Below, one piece after another: positions 44,754-53,029 of a DNA stretch of 64,000 nt. Numbering within the stretch: the stretch's first letter is position 1; every line of letters starts with the position of its first letter. The stretch comes from Cellulomonas sp. PhB143 (GTDB taxonomy: Bacteria > Actinomycetota > Actinomycetes > Actinomycetales > Cellulomonadaceae): assembly GCF_003752595.1 (NCBI RefSeq), contig NZ_RKIJ01000009.1, positions 124,001-188,000 on the forward strand, in the 5' to 3' direction. The notes beneath the pieces were generated by a model. That model did not search any database, was not told the origin of the DNA, and saw nothing but the letters and a program-made list of their open reading frames with translations. A program made the position numbers and the translations under genes.

Positions 44754-44887
44754 AGCATCTCTCGCGGGCCACCCTTCGGGTCCTGCCGGACGCCCCACGT
44801 AGACTTCGGCGGACATCACCCGCCGAACCCGGACCACCAGCGTCCGTGGGCGGCATCCACGCACGTCACGAGCCATGAGGAGTCAGG

Positions 44888-47425
44888 TTGTCGCGTATCG
44901 AGGCAGTGCGCCGCTTTGCCGCCGAACATCTTCCCGAGTCGGCGAAGGCCAGGCTCAGGGCCGCAGCGGCGTCCCTGACCACCGCAGCCCCGGCACCGGC
45001 CGCCCCCGCCGTCCCCGCGGCTCACGCGGCGCAGGGCGTGCCTGATGACCGCGGTCCGGACCTGATCGAGCTGCTGGGGACCGGCACCTCGCTCGAGGAC
45101 GCCGCCTGGGAGGTGACCACCGACCTCCTGGACCGACGCGACCTCGCGAACGCCCGCTCGTTCACGGACAGCCTCGCGCTGCACGCGCCGACGTCCGAGC
45201 TCGGGCACCTGCTCCGCGGCGTCGTCGCCGCGTCGGAGAAGAAGCATGCGCTCGCGCTGTACCACTTCGACCTGTCCGCACGGGAGCCCGTTCTCCGTCG
45301 CGCGTCCCAGCAGTACGTGACGAGCCTCTTCGCGGTGGACCCGGCACGCGGCCTCGCCGAGACGCGCGACCTCGTGCAGGGCACCGACCTTCCCGCGGCC
45401 ACGTGGTGGGAGGTGCTCCGGCACACGTTCACCGCAGACGAGCGCGAGCTGTCCTCGGCGGTGCTCGACCGGCTGGAGGACGCCTACCGCCGCGACCCGC
45501 AGGCCTGGACGCTCGGCGAGCGCAAGATCCCGTGGGTCCGGCGCTGGATCGACCGCGAGCGCCGCAAGCCCGCGCCTGCCGCGCCCGAGGGGCGTGTCCC
45601 GTTCGCGATCATGGACTACGGCCAGCCGGACCGTTCGTGGGCGTCGCAGAACATCGGCGACTACATCCAGACGCTCGCCTCGCTCGGTCACGTCGTGCGT
45701 CACCAGGGCCTGCGCTTCCACGGCGAGCAGGACGACGTCGTCGACCTCGTCAACGAGCTGCAGGGGCGGGTCCGTCCCGAGCTCCAGCTCGAGGGTGCCG
45801 ACGCCGACGTCCAGCTGTACACGCTCGACCGGGACGCCTCGACGTACCAGGAGTTCCCCGAGGGAACCTGGGCGCTGACGTTCGGCTGGTTCATGCATCC
45901 GCTGTTCAACCTCGACGGTGCGTTCGACCTGCCGCTGCACCCGGCCGTGCGGCCCATCTTCGTCTCGTTCCACTGCAACAAGCGCTCGCTGCTGACGCCG
46001 GACGTCCTCGCGTACCTCCGGGAGCACGGGCCCATCGGCTGCCGTGACTGGACGACGGTCGACCTGCTGCTGTCCCTCGACGTGCCCGCCTTCTTCTCCG
46101 GCTGCCTCACGACCACGGTGAACACCGTGTTCCCGAACCTGACCGAGCCCGCGCCGAAGGGCACCGTCTACGTCGACGTCGTGCGGAGCACGGTGCCGGA
46201 GGGGGTCGAGAACGTCCCCCAGAAGATCCCCGCGATCAAGACCCGCTCCTTCACGCGCAACATGCACGACGCGATGGATCTGCTGGAGGGCTACCGGCGC
46301 AACTACACCGACGTCATCACCATGCGCCTGCACTGCTATCTGCCGGCCACGTCGATCGGGATGAACGTCCGCTTCGAACCCAAGAGCAACGCCGACGTCC
46401 GGTTCGCCGGCCTTGCGCCGCTCGACGCGCAGCAGTTCGAGGCCATCCGCACGCCCATGCGGGACCGGTTGCAGCCTGTCATCGAGGCGATCTTCGCGAA
46501 GAAGTCCGAGGACGAGGTCTATGCCCTTTGGCGCGAGGTGAACGCCGACGACGTGCGGATCGCCCGGGAGCGCCACGCTCGTCCCGCGCAGATCGACCCG
46601 CGTGGCGCGGACGTCGCCGCCGCGATGCGCGCCGTCGAGACCGTCGCGCCGTCCGCCACCGCCGGGGCCGTCGACGTGGTGCTGACCCCGACGGCGGGTC
46701 AGCTGGCGCACCTGGAGCCGCTCCTGCGCAGCATCGGCGCGCACAGCTCGCGCCCGGTGACCGCGTGGATCGTCCGCACCGCGGGTACCGCACCGTCGAT
46801 CGCGGTGGACGGCGTCGACGTCCGGTGGGTCGACGCGTCCCGCGTGCCGACCAAGGGGCTGCCGCGTCGCGACGCGGCGCGGGCTGCGCTCGCCGAGCTC
46901 GTGCCCGTCGACCGCGCGGTGGTGCTGCCGGTCGACGCGTTCGTCGCCGGCGACGTCGCCGAGCTGCTCGGTACCGACCTGGCGGGGAACCTCGTCGCCG
47001 CTCGCACGACGACGCGCGCCGGGACGAGCGGTTTCGGCCTGCTGTACGCCGCTGGTAAGAAGCTCGACCGCGCGCCCGACAAGGCGTTCGAGCTCTACCG
47101 CCAGATGCACGCCGCCCACACGTTCGACTTCGACGCGTTCGACACCGGCGTCATGGTCGTCGAGCTCGCGGCGATGCGCTCGCAGGACGCGGCAGCTCGC
47201 ATGCTCGGTGCGATGCTCGCGTTCCGGCTCGGCGACCGCGAGGCCTACCACTGGCTCGTCGGCCGCGGCCGCGTCGGTCTCGAGCCCGCGTGGGCCCATG
47301 TGCCGACCCGCGAGAAGCCGGACGACGGCGAGACCAAGCTCTGGTACTGGGCCGACGCCAACAAGCCGTGGGAGCGCCGCTACGTGCCTGGCGCGTCGCT
47401 CTGGGCGTCCGCGCAGCAGTCCTGA
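44888..47425 (+). CDS. Large fusion: helical repeats, polysaccharide pyruvyltransferase domain and GT8-like domain
   Basis: This is an 845-residue protein from TTG 44888, preceded by GAGGAG. Residues 60-235 are helical, TPR-like (VVAASEKKHALALYHFDLSA). Residues about 235-540 carry a pyruvyltransferase-type core: IMDYGQPDRSWASQNIGDYI, FVSFHCNKRSLLTPDV, GPIGCRDWTTVDLLL, CLTTTVNTVFPNL and VITMRLHCYLPATSIGM. The last 250 residues (VDVVLTPTAGQLAHLEPLLR, VLPVDAFVAGDVAELLGTDL, FDFDAFDTGVMVVELAAMRS) resemble GT8 glycosyltransferases. The predicted role is addition and pyruvylation of a sugar on the wall polymer. Domain order is the reverse of the fusion at 21797. It is followed at 20 bp by the CDP-ribitol-type genes. 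Confidence 0.8.
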   Translation: MSRIEAVRRFAAEHLPESAKARLRAAAASLTTAAPAPAAPAVPAAHAAQGVPDDRGPDLIELLGTGTSLEDAAWEVTTDLLDRRDLANARSFTDSLALHAPTSELGHLLRGVVAASEKKHALALYHFDLSAREPVLRRASQQYVTSLFAVDPARGLAETRDLVQGTDLPAATWWEVLRHTFTADERELSSAVLDRLEDAYRRDPQAWTLGERKIPWVRRWIDRERRKPAPAAPEGRVPFAIMDYGQPDRSWASQNIGDYIQTLASLGHVVRHQGLRFHGEQDDVVDLVNELQGRVRPELQLEGADADVQLYTLDRDASTYQEFPEGTWALTFGWFMHPLFNLDGAFDLPLHPAVRPIFVSFHCNKRSLLTPDVLAYLREHGPIGCRDWTTVDLLLSLDVPAFFSGCLTTTVNTVFPNLTEPAPKGTVYVDVVRSTVPEGVENVPQKIPAIKTRSFTRNMHDAMDLLEGYRRNYTDVITMRLHCYLPATSIGMNVRFEPKSNADVRFAGLAPLDAQQFEAIRTPMRDRLQPVIEAIFAKKSEDEVYALWREVNADDVRIARERHARPAQIDPRGADVAAAMRAVETVAPSATAGAVDVVLTPTAGQLAHLEPLLRSIGAHSSRPVTAWIVRTAGTAPSIAVDGVDVRWVDASRVPTKGLPRRDAARAALAELVPVDRAVVLPVDAFVAGDVAELLGTDLAGNLVAARTTTRAGTSGFGLLYAAGKKLDRAPDKAFELYRQMHAAHTFDFDAFDTGVMVVELAAMRSQDAAARMLGAMLAFRLGDREAYHWLVGRGRVGLEPAWAHVPTREKPDDGETKLWYWADANKPWERRYVPGASLWASAQQS

Positions 47426-47445
47426 TCCCCGAGGAAGAGGAAGAG

Positions 47446-48135
47446 ATGTATTCCCTGCTCCTGCTCAACGGCGGCATCGGCGCTCGCGTCGCCGCCGGCC
47501 AGCCCAAGCAACTCATCAAGGTCCGTGGGATCCCCATCCTGGTGTACTCGTTGGTCGCAGCCGACGCGGTCGAGTCGATCGACCAGATCGTGCTGAACTA
47601 TCCGGACGGCTGGCACGACACCGTCCGGCAGATCGTGTCGGACTACGCGATCAAGACGCCGGTCGTCTATGTACCGGCCGGTGCGTCGCGCCACGACTCC
47701 GTCGCCGCCATGCTCTCCAGCGCGTCGAACGACCATGTCGTCATCCACGAGACGGCTCGCCCGCTGGTCCGCACGGGCGATTTCGCACGTCTCGTCGCCG
47801 ACCCGAACGCCAACGTCTCGTTCATGCTCGACATCCCGTTCACGGTCGCTCCCGTGGATTCCGAGCAGAAGGTCGTCACCGGCTACCTCGAGCGCTCCGG
47901 GCTCCGCAACGTCCAGCTTCCGCAGAAGTTCGCCAAGGCGGACCTGGAGCAGGCGCACGGGTACGCCCGCGAGCAGGGCAGGACGTTCACCGAGGACGCG
48001 ACGCTCGTCGCCGTCGCGGGGCACACGGTGCACTTCATCGACGGTGACGACCGGAACATCAAGGTCACGACGCCGACGGACGTCCGGCTCGCCACCTACC
48101 TGCTGACCGACCACGAGGAGGACTGGAATGAGTAA
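47446..48135 (+). CDS. IspD/TarI-type cytidylyltransferase
   Basis: This is a 229-residue protein. A cytidylyltransferase core shows LLLLNGGIGARVAAGQPKQL, VYVPAGASRHDSVAAML, DHVVIHETARPLVRTGDF and DGDDRNIKVTTPTDVRLA. These correspond to IspD/TarI motifs, though LNGG replaces the usual AAG. The adjacent, overlapping SDR gene (8-bp overlap) points to TarI-type D-ribitol-5-phosphate cytidylyltransferase rather than the isoprenoid enzyme, because the fused Bcs1/Acs1 proteins join the same two domains to make CDP-ribitol. It would supply CDP-ribitol or a related CDP-polyol to the TagB/F enzymes around it. GAGGAAGAGGAAGAG precedes the ATG. Confidence 0.82.
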   Translation: MYSLLLLNGGIGARVAAGQPKQLIKVRGIPILVYSLVAADAVESIDQIVLNYPDGWHDTVRQIVSDYAIKTPVVYVPAGASRHDSVAAMLSSASNDHVVIHETARPLVRTGDFARLVADPNANVSFMLDIPFTVAPVDSEQKVVTGYLERSGLRNVQLPQKFAKADLEQAHGYAREQGRTFTEDATLVAVAGHTVHFIDGDDRNIKVTTPTDVRLATYLLTDHEEDWNE

Positions 48136-48832
48136 GACCCTGCTGGTCACCGGCGCCTCCAAGGGCATCGGGCTGGAGACCGTACGTCGGTTCGTGGCCG
48201 GCGACGACCCGCCCGCCAAGGCGATCCTGGTGGCGCGCCCGTCGGCGGAGTACTCCGAGGCGCTCAAGGAGCTGGCCTCAGTGAGTTCAAGCACCGAGAT
48301 CGTCTCCTACGAGCTCGACCTCGCGGACCGTGACGCGGTCCTCGACCTGGTCCGGACGATCGCCAGCGATCACGGCAACGTCGACCTGCTGGTGAACAAC
48401 GCCGGCTACACGAAGCCGGTCCCCATCCAGCAGATCGACTTCGCCGACTTCGAGCGGACGATGGCGGTGAACGTCTACGCGCCGTTCACGTTCGTCCAAG
48501 AGCTCCTCCACCAGGGGAACCACTTCGAGCTCATCGTGAACATCGCCTCGACCGCGGGGATCAACGGACGTTCCGGCTGGCTCACGTACTCCGCCTCGAA
48601 GGCCGCGGTCATCAACATGAGCGAGGTGATGCGCGAGGAGCTCGCCATCTACGGCACGCGCGTCGTGTGCATCTCGCCCGGTCGCACGGCCACCGCGCTG
48701 CGTCGAGTGCTCGCGCCGGACGAGGACCCCTCGACGATCATGCAGCCCGGGGACGTCGCGACGGTCATCGAGATGCTCGCTTCCCCGGTCGGCAGGTTCG
48801 TCGACTCGGCGAACCTCGTCGTCCGCCAGTAG
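48128..48832 (+). CDS. Short-chain dehydrogenase/reductase, candidate ribulose-5-phosphate reductase
   Basis: This is a 234-residue classical SDR. Cofactor motif TGASKGIGLETVRRF, NNAGYTKPV, and the catalytic NIASTAGINGRSGWLTYSAS and K with Tyr near 155. Short length and partnership with the cytidylyltransferase match the C-terminal half of Bcs1/Acs1, which reduces ribulose 5-phosphate to ribitol 5-phosphate with NADPH. It differs from the zinc-dependent TarJ of Gram-positive cocci. Function as a polyol-phosphate producer is inferred from the operon; the sequence alone supports only an NAD(P)-dependent reductase. It overlaps the preceding gene by 8 bp. Confidence 0.82.
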   Translation: MSKTLLVTGASKGIGLETVRRFVAGDDPPAKAILVARPSAEYSEALKELASVSSSTEIVSYELDLADRDAVLDLVRTIASDHGNVDLLVNNAGYTKPVPIQQIDFADFERTMAVNVYAPFTFVQELLHQGNHFELIVNIASTAGINGRSGWLTYSASKAAVINMSEVMREELAIYGTRVVCISPGRTATALRRVLAPDEDPSTIMQPGDVATVIEMLASPVGRFVDSANLVVRQ

Positions 48833-48875
48833 CGCCCGCACCACCCATCGTCACGCCATCCCGGAGGGGCCTGCA

Positions 48876-50597
48876 GTGTCCAGCTCTCGACTCGTCAGCG
48901 CTGGGCTGACGACCGCCGCCGTCGTCGCCCTCCTGGTCGCGGCGGCGGGAACCCACGTCACGATCGCCGCCGGCGTCGCACTGGCGGTCCTTCTCGGGAT
49001 CGCCGTGCGGCTCCGGCGGCGGTTCGCGAGCGAGGGGACGTCAGCCATGGGCGCGTACGCTCCCGCGCGGCTGCTGGTCGCAGCGACTCTCCTCTTGTGC
49101 CTGTCGAGCACGGGCCGCGACGGCTGGTCGGGTCTAGCCACGGTCCTCGCCGCGATGTCCGCACTGGCGACGTCCTTCGAGCCCCAGGCAGCACAGGTCT
49201 GGCGCCGCGGCTCGCGGTTCGTGCGGAACGTCCCCGGTCTCGAGGCTGAGATGGCCCCGGCACGCCGCGGGAGCCTCATCGTGCTCGGCAATCTGACGAT
49301 TCTCGCGGCGTGCGCGCTCTCGGTGTGGCTGCCCGTCGTCGGCACCGTGCTGGCGCTGGTCCTCGCGCTGGCGCTCACCGTCGTCGCGGGAGTGTGGACG
49401 CGGACGTCGCTCGCGAGCGCGCGAAACCTCGACGAGCGGGTTCACGACGCCCTGGCACGTCTGGGACCCGCGCTCATGGTCTACCTCACGGGCCCTGGTG
49501 GTACGCAGTACCAGCTCGGGGTGTGGCTGGCGCAGCTCGAGGCACTTGCCGAGCCGCCGGTGATCGTGGTGCGCGAGACGCCGCTCGCACGGCGGGTCGC
49601 CGAGATGACCGGGCTCCCGGTCGTCGCTGCGCCTACGCTCGCCAACCTCGAGGCCGTCCACGCCCCGACCTTCCGGGTCTGTCTCTACGTCAACAACGGA
49701 GCCAAGAACTCGCACAACATCCGGTATCGCGAACTGACGCACGTACAGCTCCTGCACGGCGACAGCGACAAGCCGTCGAGCTTCAACCCCGTGACGGCCA
49801 TGTTCGACAAGATCTTCGTCGCCGGCGAGGCGGGCGCCGACCGGTACGCAGCCCATGGTGTCGACATCCCCCGAGAGAAGTTCGAGATCATCGGTCGCCC
49901 GCAGGTGGCCGACATCACGACGGCCGGAAGCGGGAACGACGACTTCACGGTCCTCTACGCACCGACGTGGAGCGGCTTCAACTCCGACAACAACTTCGGG
50001 TCGCTCGAGCACGGCGAGGACATCGTCCGACTCTTGCTCGCGCGCAGCTGGCGTGTGATCTTCCGGCCCCACCCGTTCTCGCTCCGGGACCCCGTCTCCG
50101 TGGGCCGGATCGACGCCGTCGCCGCGCTCCTCCGTGACGACTCGAGCGCGACCGGGCGTCGGCACGTCGGCCCGGAGGCGCAGGGAGAGCTGAGCCTCGT
50201 CGAGTGCTTCAACGGCTCCGATGCGCTCGTCTCCGACGTGTCCTCGGTGGCCGCCGACTACCTGTACTCCGAGAAGCCGTTCGTCATCACCCAGGTCACT
50301 GACCAGGAGCCCCAGGACTTCCTCGCCGAGTTCCCGCTGGCCGGTGCCGCCTACGTCGCACGCACGAGCGACCCGCAGTCCCTGCGGACGGCGATCGACC
50401 AGCTCTCCCACGACGTCCGACGTGACGTCCGGCTGTCTATGCGCACCTACTACCTCGGTGACATCCCTCGCGAGACGTATGCGGAGGCGTTCCCCAGAGC
50501 GGTCGCGGCGCTCCTCGAGGCCAACCCGCGCTATGCCCTCGAGGAGACCCGCCCGCTCGGCGACATCCTCGACGTCGAGGATGACGCTCAGGCCTAG
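48876..50597 (+). CDS. Membrane-anchored TagB/TagF-type transferase (HGDSDK subtype)
   Basis: This is a 573-residue protein from GTG 48876 (GGAGGGG upstream). The first 190 residues contain about five hydrophobic helices (near 8-45, 65-90, 130-170), unlike the other copies here. The transferase domain (190-573) shows VYLTGPGGTQYQLGVWLAQL, LLHGDSDKPSSFNPVTAMFD, VLYAPTWSGFNSDNNFGSLE, IFRPHPFSLRD and VSDVSSVAADYLYSEKPFVI. The fused membrane domain would hold the transferase at the lipid-linked acceptor. It is last in the plus-strand unit with the CDP-ribitol-type genes, suggesting it is their direct user. Its stop and that of the convergent gene share CTAG (50594-50597). Confidence 0.87.
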   Translation: MSSSRLVSAGLTTAAVVALLVAAAGTHVTIAAGVALAVLLGIAVRLRRRFASEGTSAMGAYAPARLLVAATLLLCLSSTGRDGWSGLATVLAAMSALATSFEPQAAQVWRRGSRFVRNVPGLEAEMAPARRGSLIVLGNLTILAACALSVWLPVVGTVLALVLALALTVVAGVWTRTSLASARNLDERVHDALARLGPALMVYLTGPGGTQYQLGVWLAQLEALAEPPVIVVRETPLARRVAEMTGLPVVAAPTLANLEAVHAPTFRVCLYVNNGAKNSHNIRYRELTHVQLLHGDSDKPSSFNPVTAMFDKIFVAGEAGADRYAAHGVDIPREKFEIIGRPQVADITTAGSGNDDFTVLYAPTWSGFNSDNNFGSLEHGEDIVRLLLARSWRVIFRPHPFSLRDPVSVGRIDAVAALLRDDSSATGRRHVGPEAQGELSLVECFNGSDALVSDVSSVAADYLYSEKPFVITQVTDQEPQDFLAEFPLAGAAYVARTSDPQSLRTAIDQLSHDVRRDVRLSMRTYYLGDIPRETYAEAFPRAVAALLEANPRYALEETRPLGDILDVEDDAQA

Positions 50598-52129
50598 GCC
50601 TGGAGGTCGAAGAGCGCCTCCCAGCTGCGCAGGACCGCCTCGTAGGAGTTCCGTGCGCGGGCACGCTCTTGAGCCAGCCGTCCCATCTGTCGTGCCGCGT
50701 CCGGATCGCGCAGCAGCTCGACCAAGGACTGGGCTAGCGCGTCCCGGTCACCCCACGGGACGACATGGCCCGTCTCGCCCTCGTCGATGAGCGTGTCGGG
50801 TCCGTATCGCAGGTCATAGGCCACGACAGGCGTCGCGCAGGCGTGCGCCTCGAGGATCCCCAGCGGCATCGCCTCGCGCTGCGAGGTCAGGACTGTCACG
50901 GCTGCCCCCGCGAGCGCATCGTGGGGTCGGTCGGTCTTGCCCTTCAGGCGCACGACGTCGTCGAGCCCCAGCTGCGTGACGATCCTCTCGAGCCGCGCTG
51001 CGTCGGGGCCCCCGCCGTAGATGTCCAGCCGCGCTTCCGGCACGGCGGCGACGACCTGCGAGAACGCCCGGATCGACTCGTCGATGGACTTCATCGGGTC
51101 GAGACGCGTCACCAGGGTCACGAGGTCCGGGTTGCGCTCGACGTGCGAGACGTCGGGAAACTTCGTCGCGTTGGGGACGACGTACATCCGGTCCCCGAAG
51201 CCGACGGCTTCGGCGATGTGCCCGCGCTGCGGCTCGCTCAGCACCACGAGCGCCTCGAGGTTCTCGAGCACGGAGAAGACGGTCCTGTGGTCGCCACGGA
51301 TCGTCGCTCCCTCGCGGTACGGCTCGTCGAAGTGGTTGTTGTGCAGCATCCCCGCACGGGTGGCGCTTCCCGCTCGAAGCCGGGAAACCTTGGGGATCGC
51401 GCTCGGCGACTCGGCCACCACGAACGGCGGTGTCTCGTACTCGTCGACGACCGACTGGAGCCATGCGGTCTGCCACTGCGGGATCCCGCCGTACGTGGTC
51501 TCGCGGACGGAGCGGGTCCCGACGTCGCCCGGCTGGCGAACGACGACACCCACACCGCGCCCCGTGGCCGGGGACGCCGCACGGACGAGGTAGGGGTCCC
51601 CGGTCGGCGCGCGGAACGTCTGCAGCCAGGGCCGGCCGTCGACGCACTCGTCGGACAGGATGACGTTGCCGTTCTTGTCGAACGTCTCGCGGAGCGTCAC
51701 CGTGCCGCCCTGATGGTGCGCAACGACGCGAGTCTCTCGGACCGACTCCTCCCGCACCGTCAGCGCGAGACCGCCGTATGGGTCGAACCATCGGACGTAC
51801 TCGCCCCGTCCGTCCGCGCCCTCGAGGCGCAGCAGGCCCGACGTGTCCGGCGCTCGTTGCCCGGACCGGTCATGCGGAGCCTGCTCCCGGGCCGCGACCC
51901 AGGCAGCGGCATGCACCTCGTGGATGTTGCGGACCTCGGCATCCGGGTGGAGCCGCCCCGCCGCCCGCAGGCCCGCGACGCGCGGTACCTGCTCGGTCCC
52001 CGGATCGAAGGTCACCACGGTGGTCGGATGTCCGGCCTCGCAGAACATCTGGATCTGGTCGAGCACGGCGGAGGTGAGCCCGCCGCCACCGAACTTGTGG
52101 ATGACGACGATCACCGGCCGCGGGCTCAT
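50594..52129 (-). CDS. TagE-like GT4 glycosyltransferase
   Basis: This is a 511-residue protein from ATG 52129. N-terminal IVVIHKFGGGGLTSAVLDQI is followed by a beta-repeat region (about 95-185: GEYVRWFDPYGGLALTVREE, VTLRETFDKNGNVILSDECV) typical of TagE-like enzymes. The GT-B C-terminal half has VTLVTRLDPMKSIDESIRAF, LDIYGGGPDAARLERI and REAMPLGILEAHACATPVVA with the acidic EX7E-type residues. It is predicted to glycosylate the polyol-phosphate polymer. It is coupled to the gene upstream by ATGA and convergent with the membrane-anchored transferase. Confidence 0.86.
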   Translation of the reverse strand: MSPRPVIVVIHKFGGGGLTSAVLDQIQMFCEAGHPTTVVTFDPGTEQVPRVAGLRAAGRLHPDAEVRNIHEVHAAAWVAAREQAPHDRSGQRAPDTSGLLRLEGADGRGEYVRWFDPYGGLALTVREESVRETRVVAHHQGGTVTLRETFDKNGNVILSDECVDGRPWLQTFRAPTGDPYLVRAASPATGRGVGVVVRQPGDVGTRSVRETTYGGIPQWQTAWLQSVVDEYETPPFVVAESPSAIPKVSRLRAGSATRAGMLHNNHFDEPYREGATIRGDHRTVFSVLENLEALVVLSEPQRGHIAEAVGFGDRMYVVPNATKFPDVSHVERNPDLVTLVTRLDPMKSIDESIRAFSQVVAAVPEARLDIYGGGPDAARLERIVTQLGLDDVVRLKGKTDRPHDALAGAAVTVLTSQREAMPLGILEAHACATPVVAYDLRYGPDTLIDEGETGHVVPWGDRDALAQSLVELLRDPDAARQMGRLAQERARARNSYEAVLRSWEALFDLQA

Positions 52130-52893
52130 GCACGGCCTCCGTCGTTGTCCGCATCGCCCGCCAGGGCGACGACCCGGCCGGAAGGATCTGCATCGCCGGA
52201 GAGGTCGACGACCTCGCGACAGTCCGCGGCGAGAAGCGCTCCGACCGCAGCGGAGCGCTCGCCCAGGGTCGCGAGCACCGGTCGTGCCGCGCCGACGATC
52301 TGCCGGACCTGCTCGGCCTCCCAGTGCCGAGCACCGTTCGGGTAGCGCGTCACGCTCGACGCCGAGTGGTCGAAGGCGAAAGCATCCAGACCTTCTCCGG
52401 TCCCGGCCACCATCTCCGTGAGGTAAGCGAACCCGTCGGGCCGGACGAAGTCTCGCTGATAGACGGTTCCGCCGGGAGAGAGCCGCTCCCTGATCGCTAC
52501 CGAGCCGTCGGCACGGCGGGTCTCCCGAGCCGTCGCCCTCTCGCTCCGCGGCGCCTTCACCTTCTTCTCGAGCGCCGGAGGAACGATGGACGCCACCGTC
52601 GAGCGTCGAGAGCTCTCGTCGGCGTCTGCCCACCGTGTGTCCGGTCGGCTCCTGAGCCGCATCAGCCTCGTGGACACGAGCGAGCGCGCACGGTGACCCG
52701 CAGCACCGTCGTGGACGTCGTGCACGTCGAACGGCTCGCGCGCCGCTCTGCGCCGGGAGCGCCAGCGGTCCGGACCGAGGCAGACGACGGTGACGCTCGT
52801 CCCGCGACCCGACAGCCGCCTCAGCTCGGCGAGCACCGACTCCTTCGCGTTGCCGTCAGGGATCACATCGCACAGCAGGACCAGACCGCTCAA
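52126..52893 (-). CDS. TagE-like N-terminal-domain protein without a catalytic GT-B half
   Basis: This is about 255 residues from TTG 52893, preceded by GAGAGGTGAG. The start gives a first strand LSGLVLLCDVIPDGNAKESV that looks like a Rossmann-type opening. The later stretch (IRERLSPGGTVYQRDFVRPD, then AYLTEMVAGTGEGLDAFAFD) repeats the beta-strand pattern seen in the TagE-like proteins at 26149 and 50594. No second nucleotide-binding domain or EX7E motif is present. The stop is coupled to the complete TagE-like gene (ATGA), so the two may form a complex, or this is a partner derived by domain duplication. Longer readings reach back across the divergent SpoIID promoter and are rejected. Confidence 0.6.
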   Translation of the reverse strand: MSGLVLLCDVIPDGNAKESVLAELRRLSGRGTSVTVVCLGPDRWRSRRRAAREPFDVHDVHDGAAGHRARSLVSTRLMRLRSRPDTRWADADESSRRSTVASIVPPALEKKVKAPRSERATARETRRADGSVAIRERLSPGGTVYQRDFVRPDGFAYLTEMVAGTGEGLDAFAFDHSASSVTRYPNGARHWEAEQVRQIVGAARPVLATLGERSAAVGALLAADCREVVDLSGDADPSGRVVALAGDADNDGGRA

Positions 52894-53029
52894 CGCGTAC
52901 TCACCTCTCGAACCGGGACAAGGCGTTTCCTTGCCGCGACGTCGTATGACCGGCGACAGTCTCTCATCCGCACGCGCGGGACGCTCCGCCCGAGATGGCG
53001 TACCCGACGCCGCGGGGCACACTGGAAGC

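Noticed and set aside
44816-47299. Open frame of 827 codons on the minus strand
   Set aside because: Its translation is Arg/Val/Gly/Asp-rich without motifs, and it is fully antisense to the pyruvyltransferase/GT8 fusion, which has a ribosome binding site and clear domains.
47446-48135. Assignment as isoprenoid enzyme IspD
   Set aside because: The overlap with an SDR gene and the TagF-type neighbour fit CDP-ribitol synthesis better; the IspD partner genes ispF or ispE are not adjacent.
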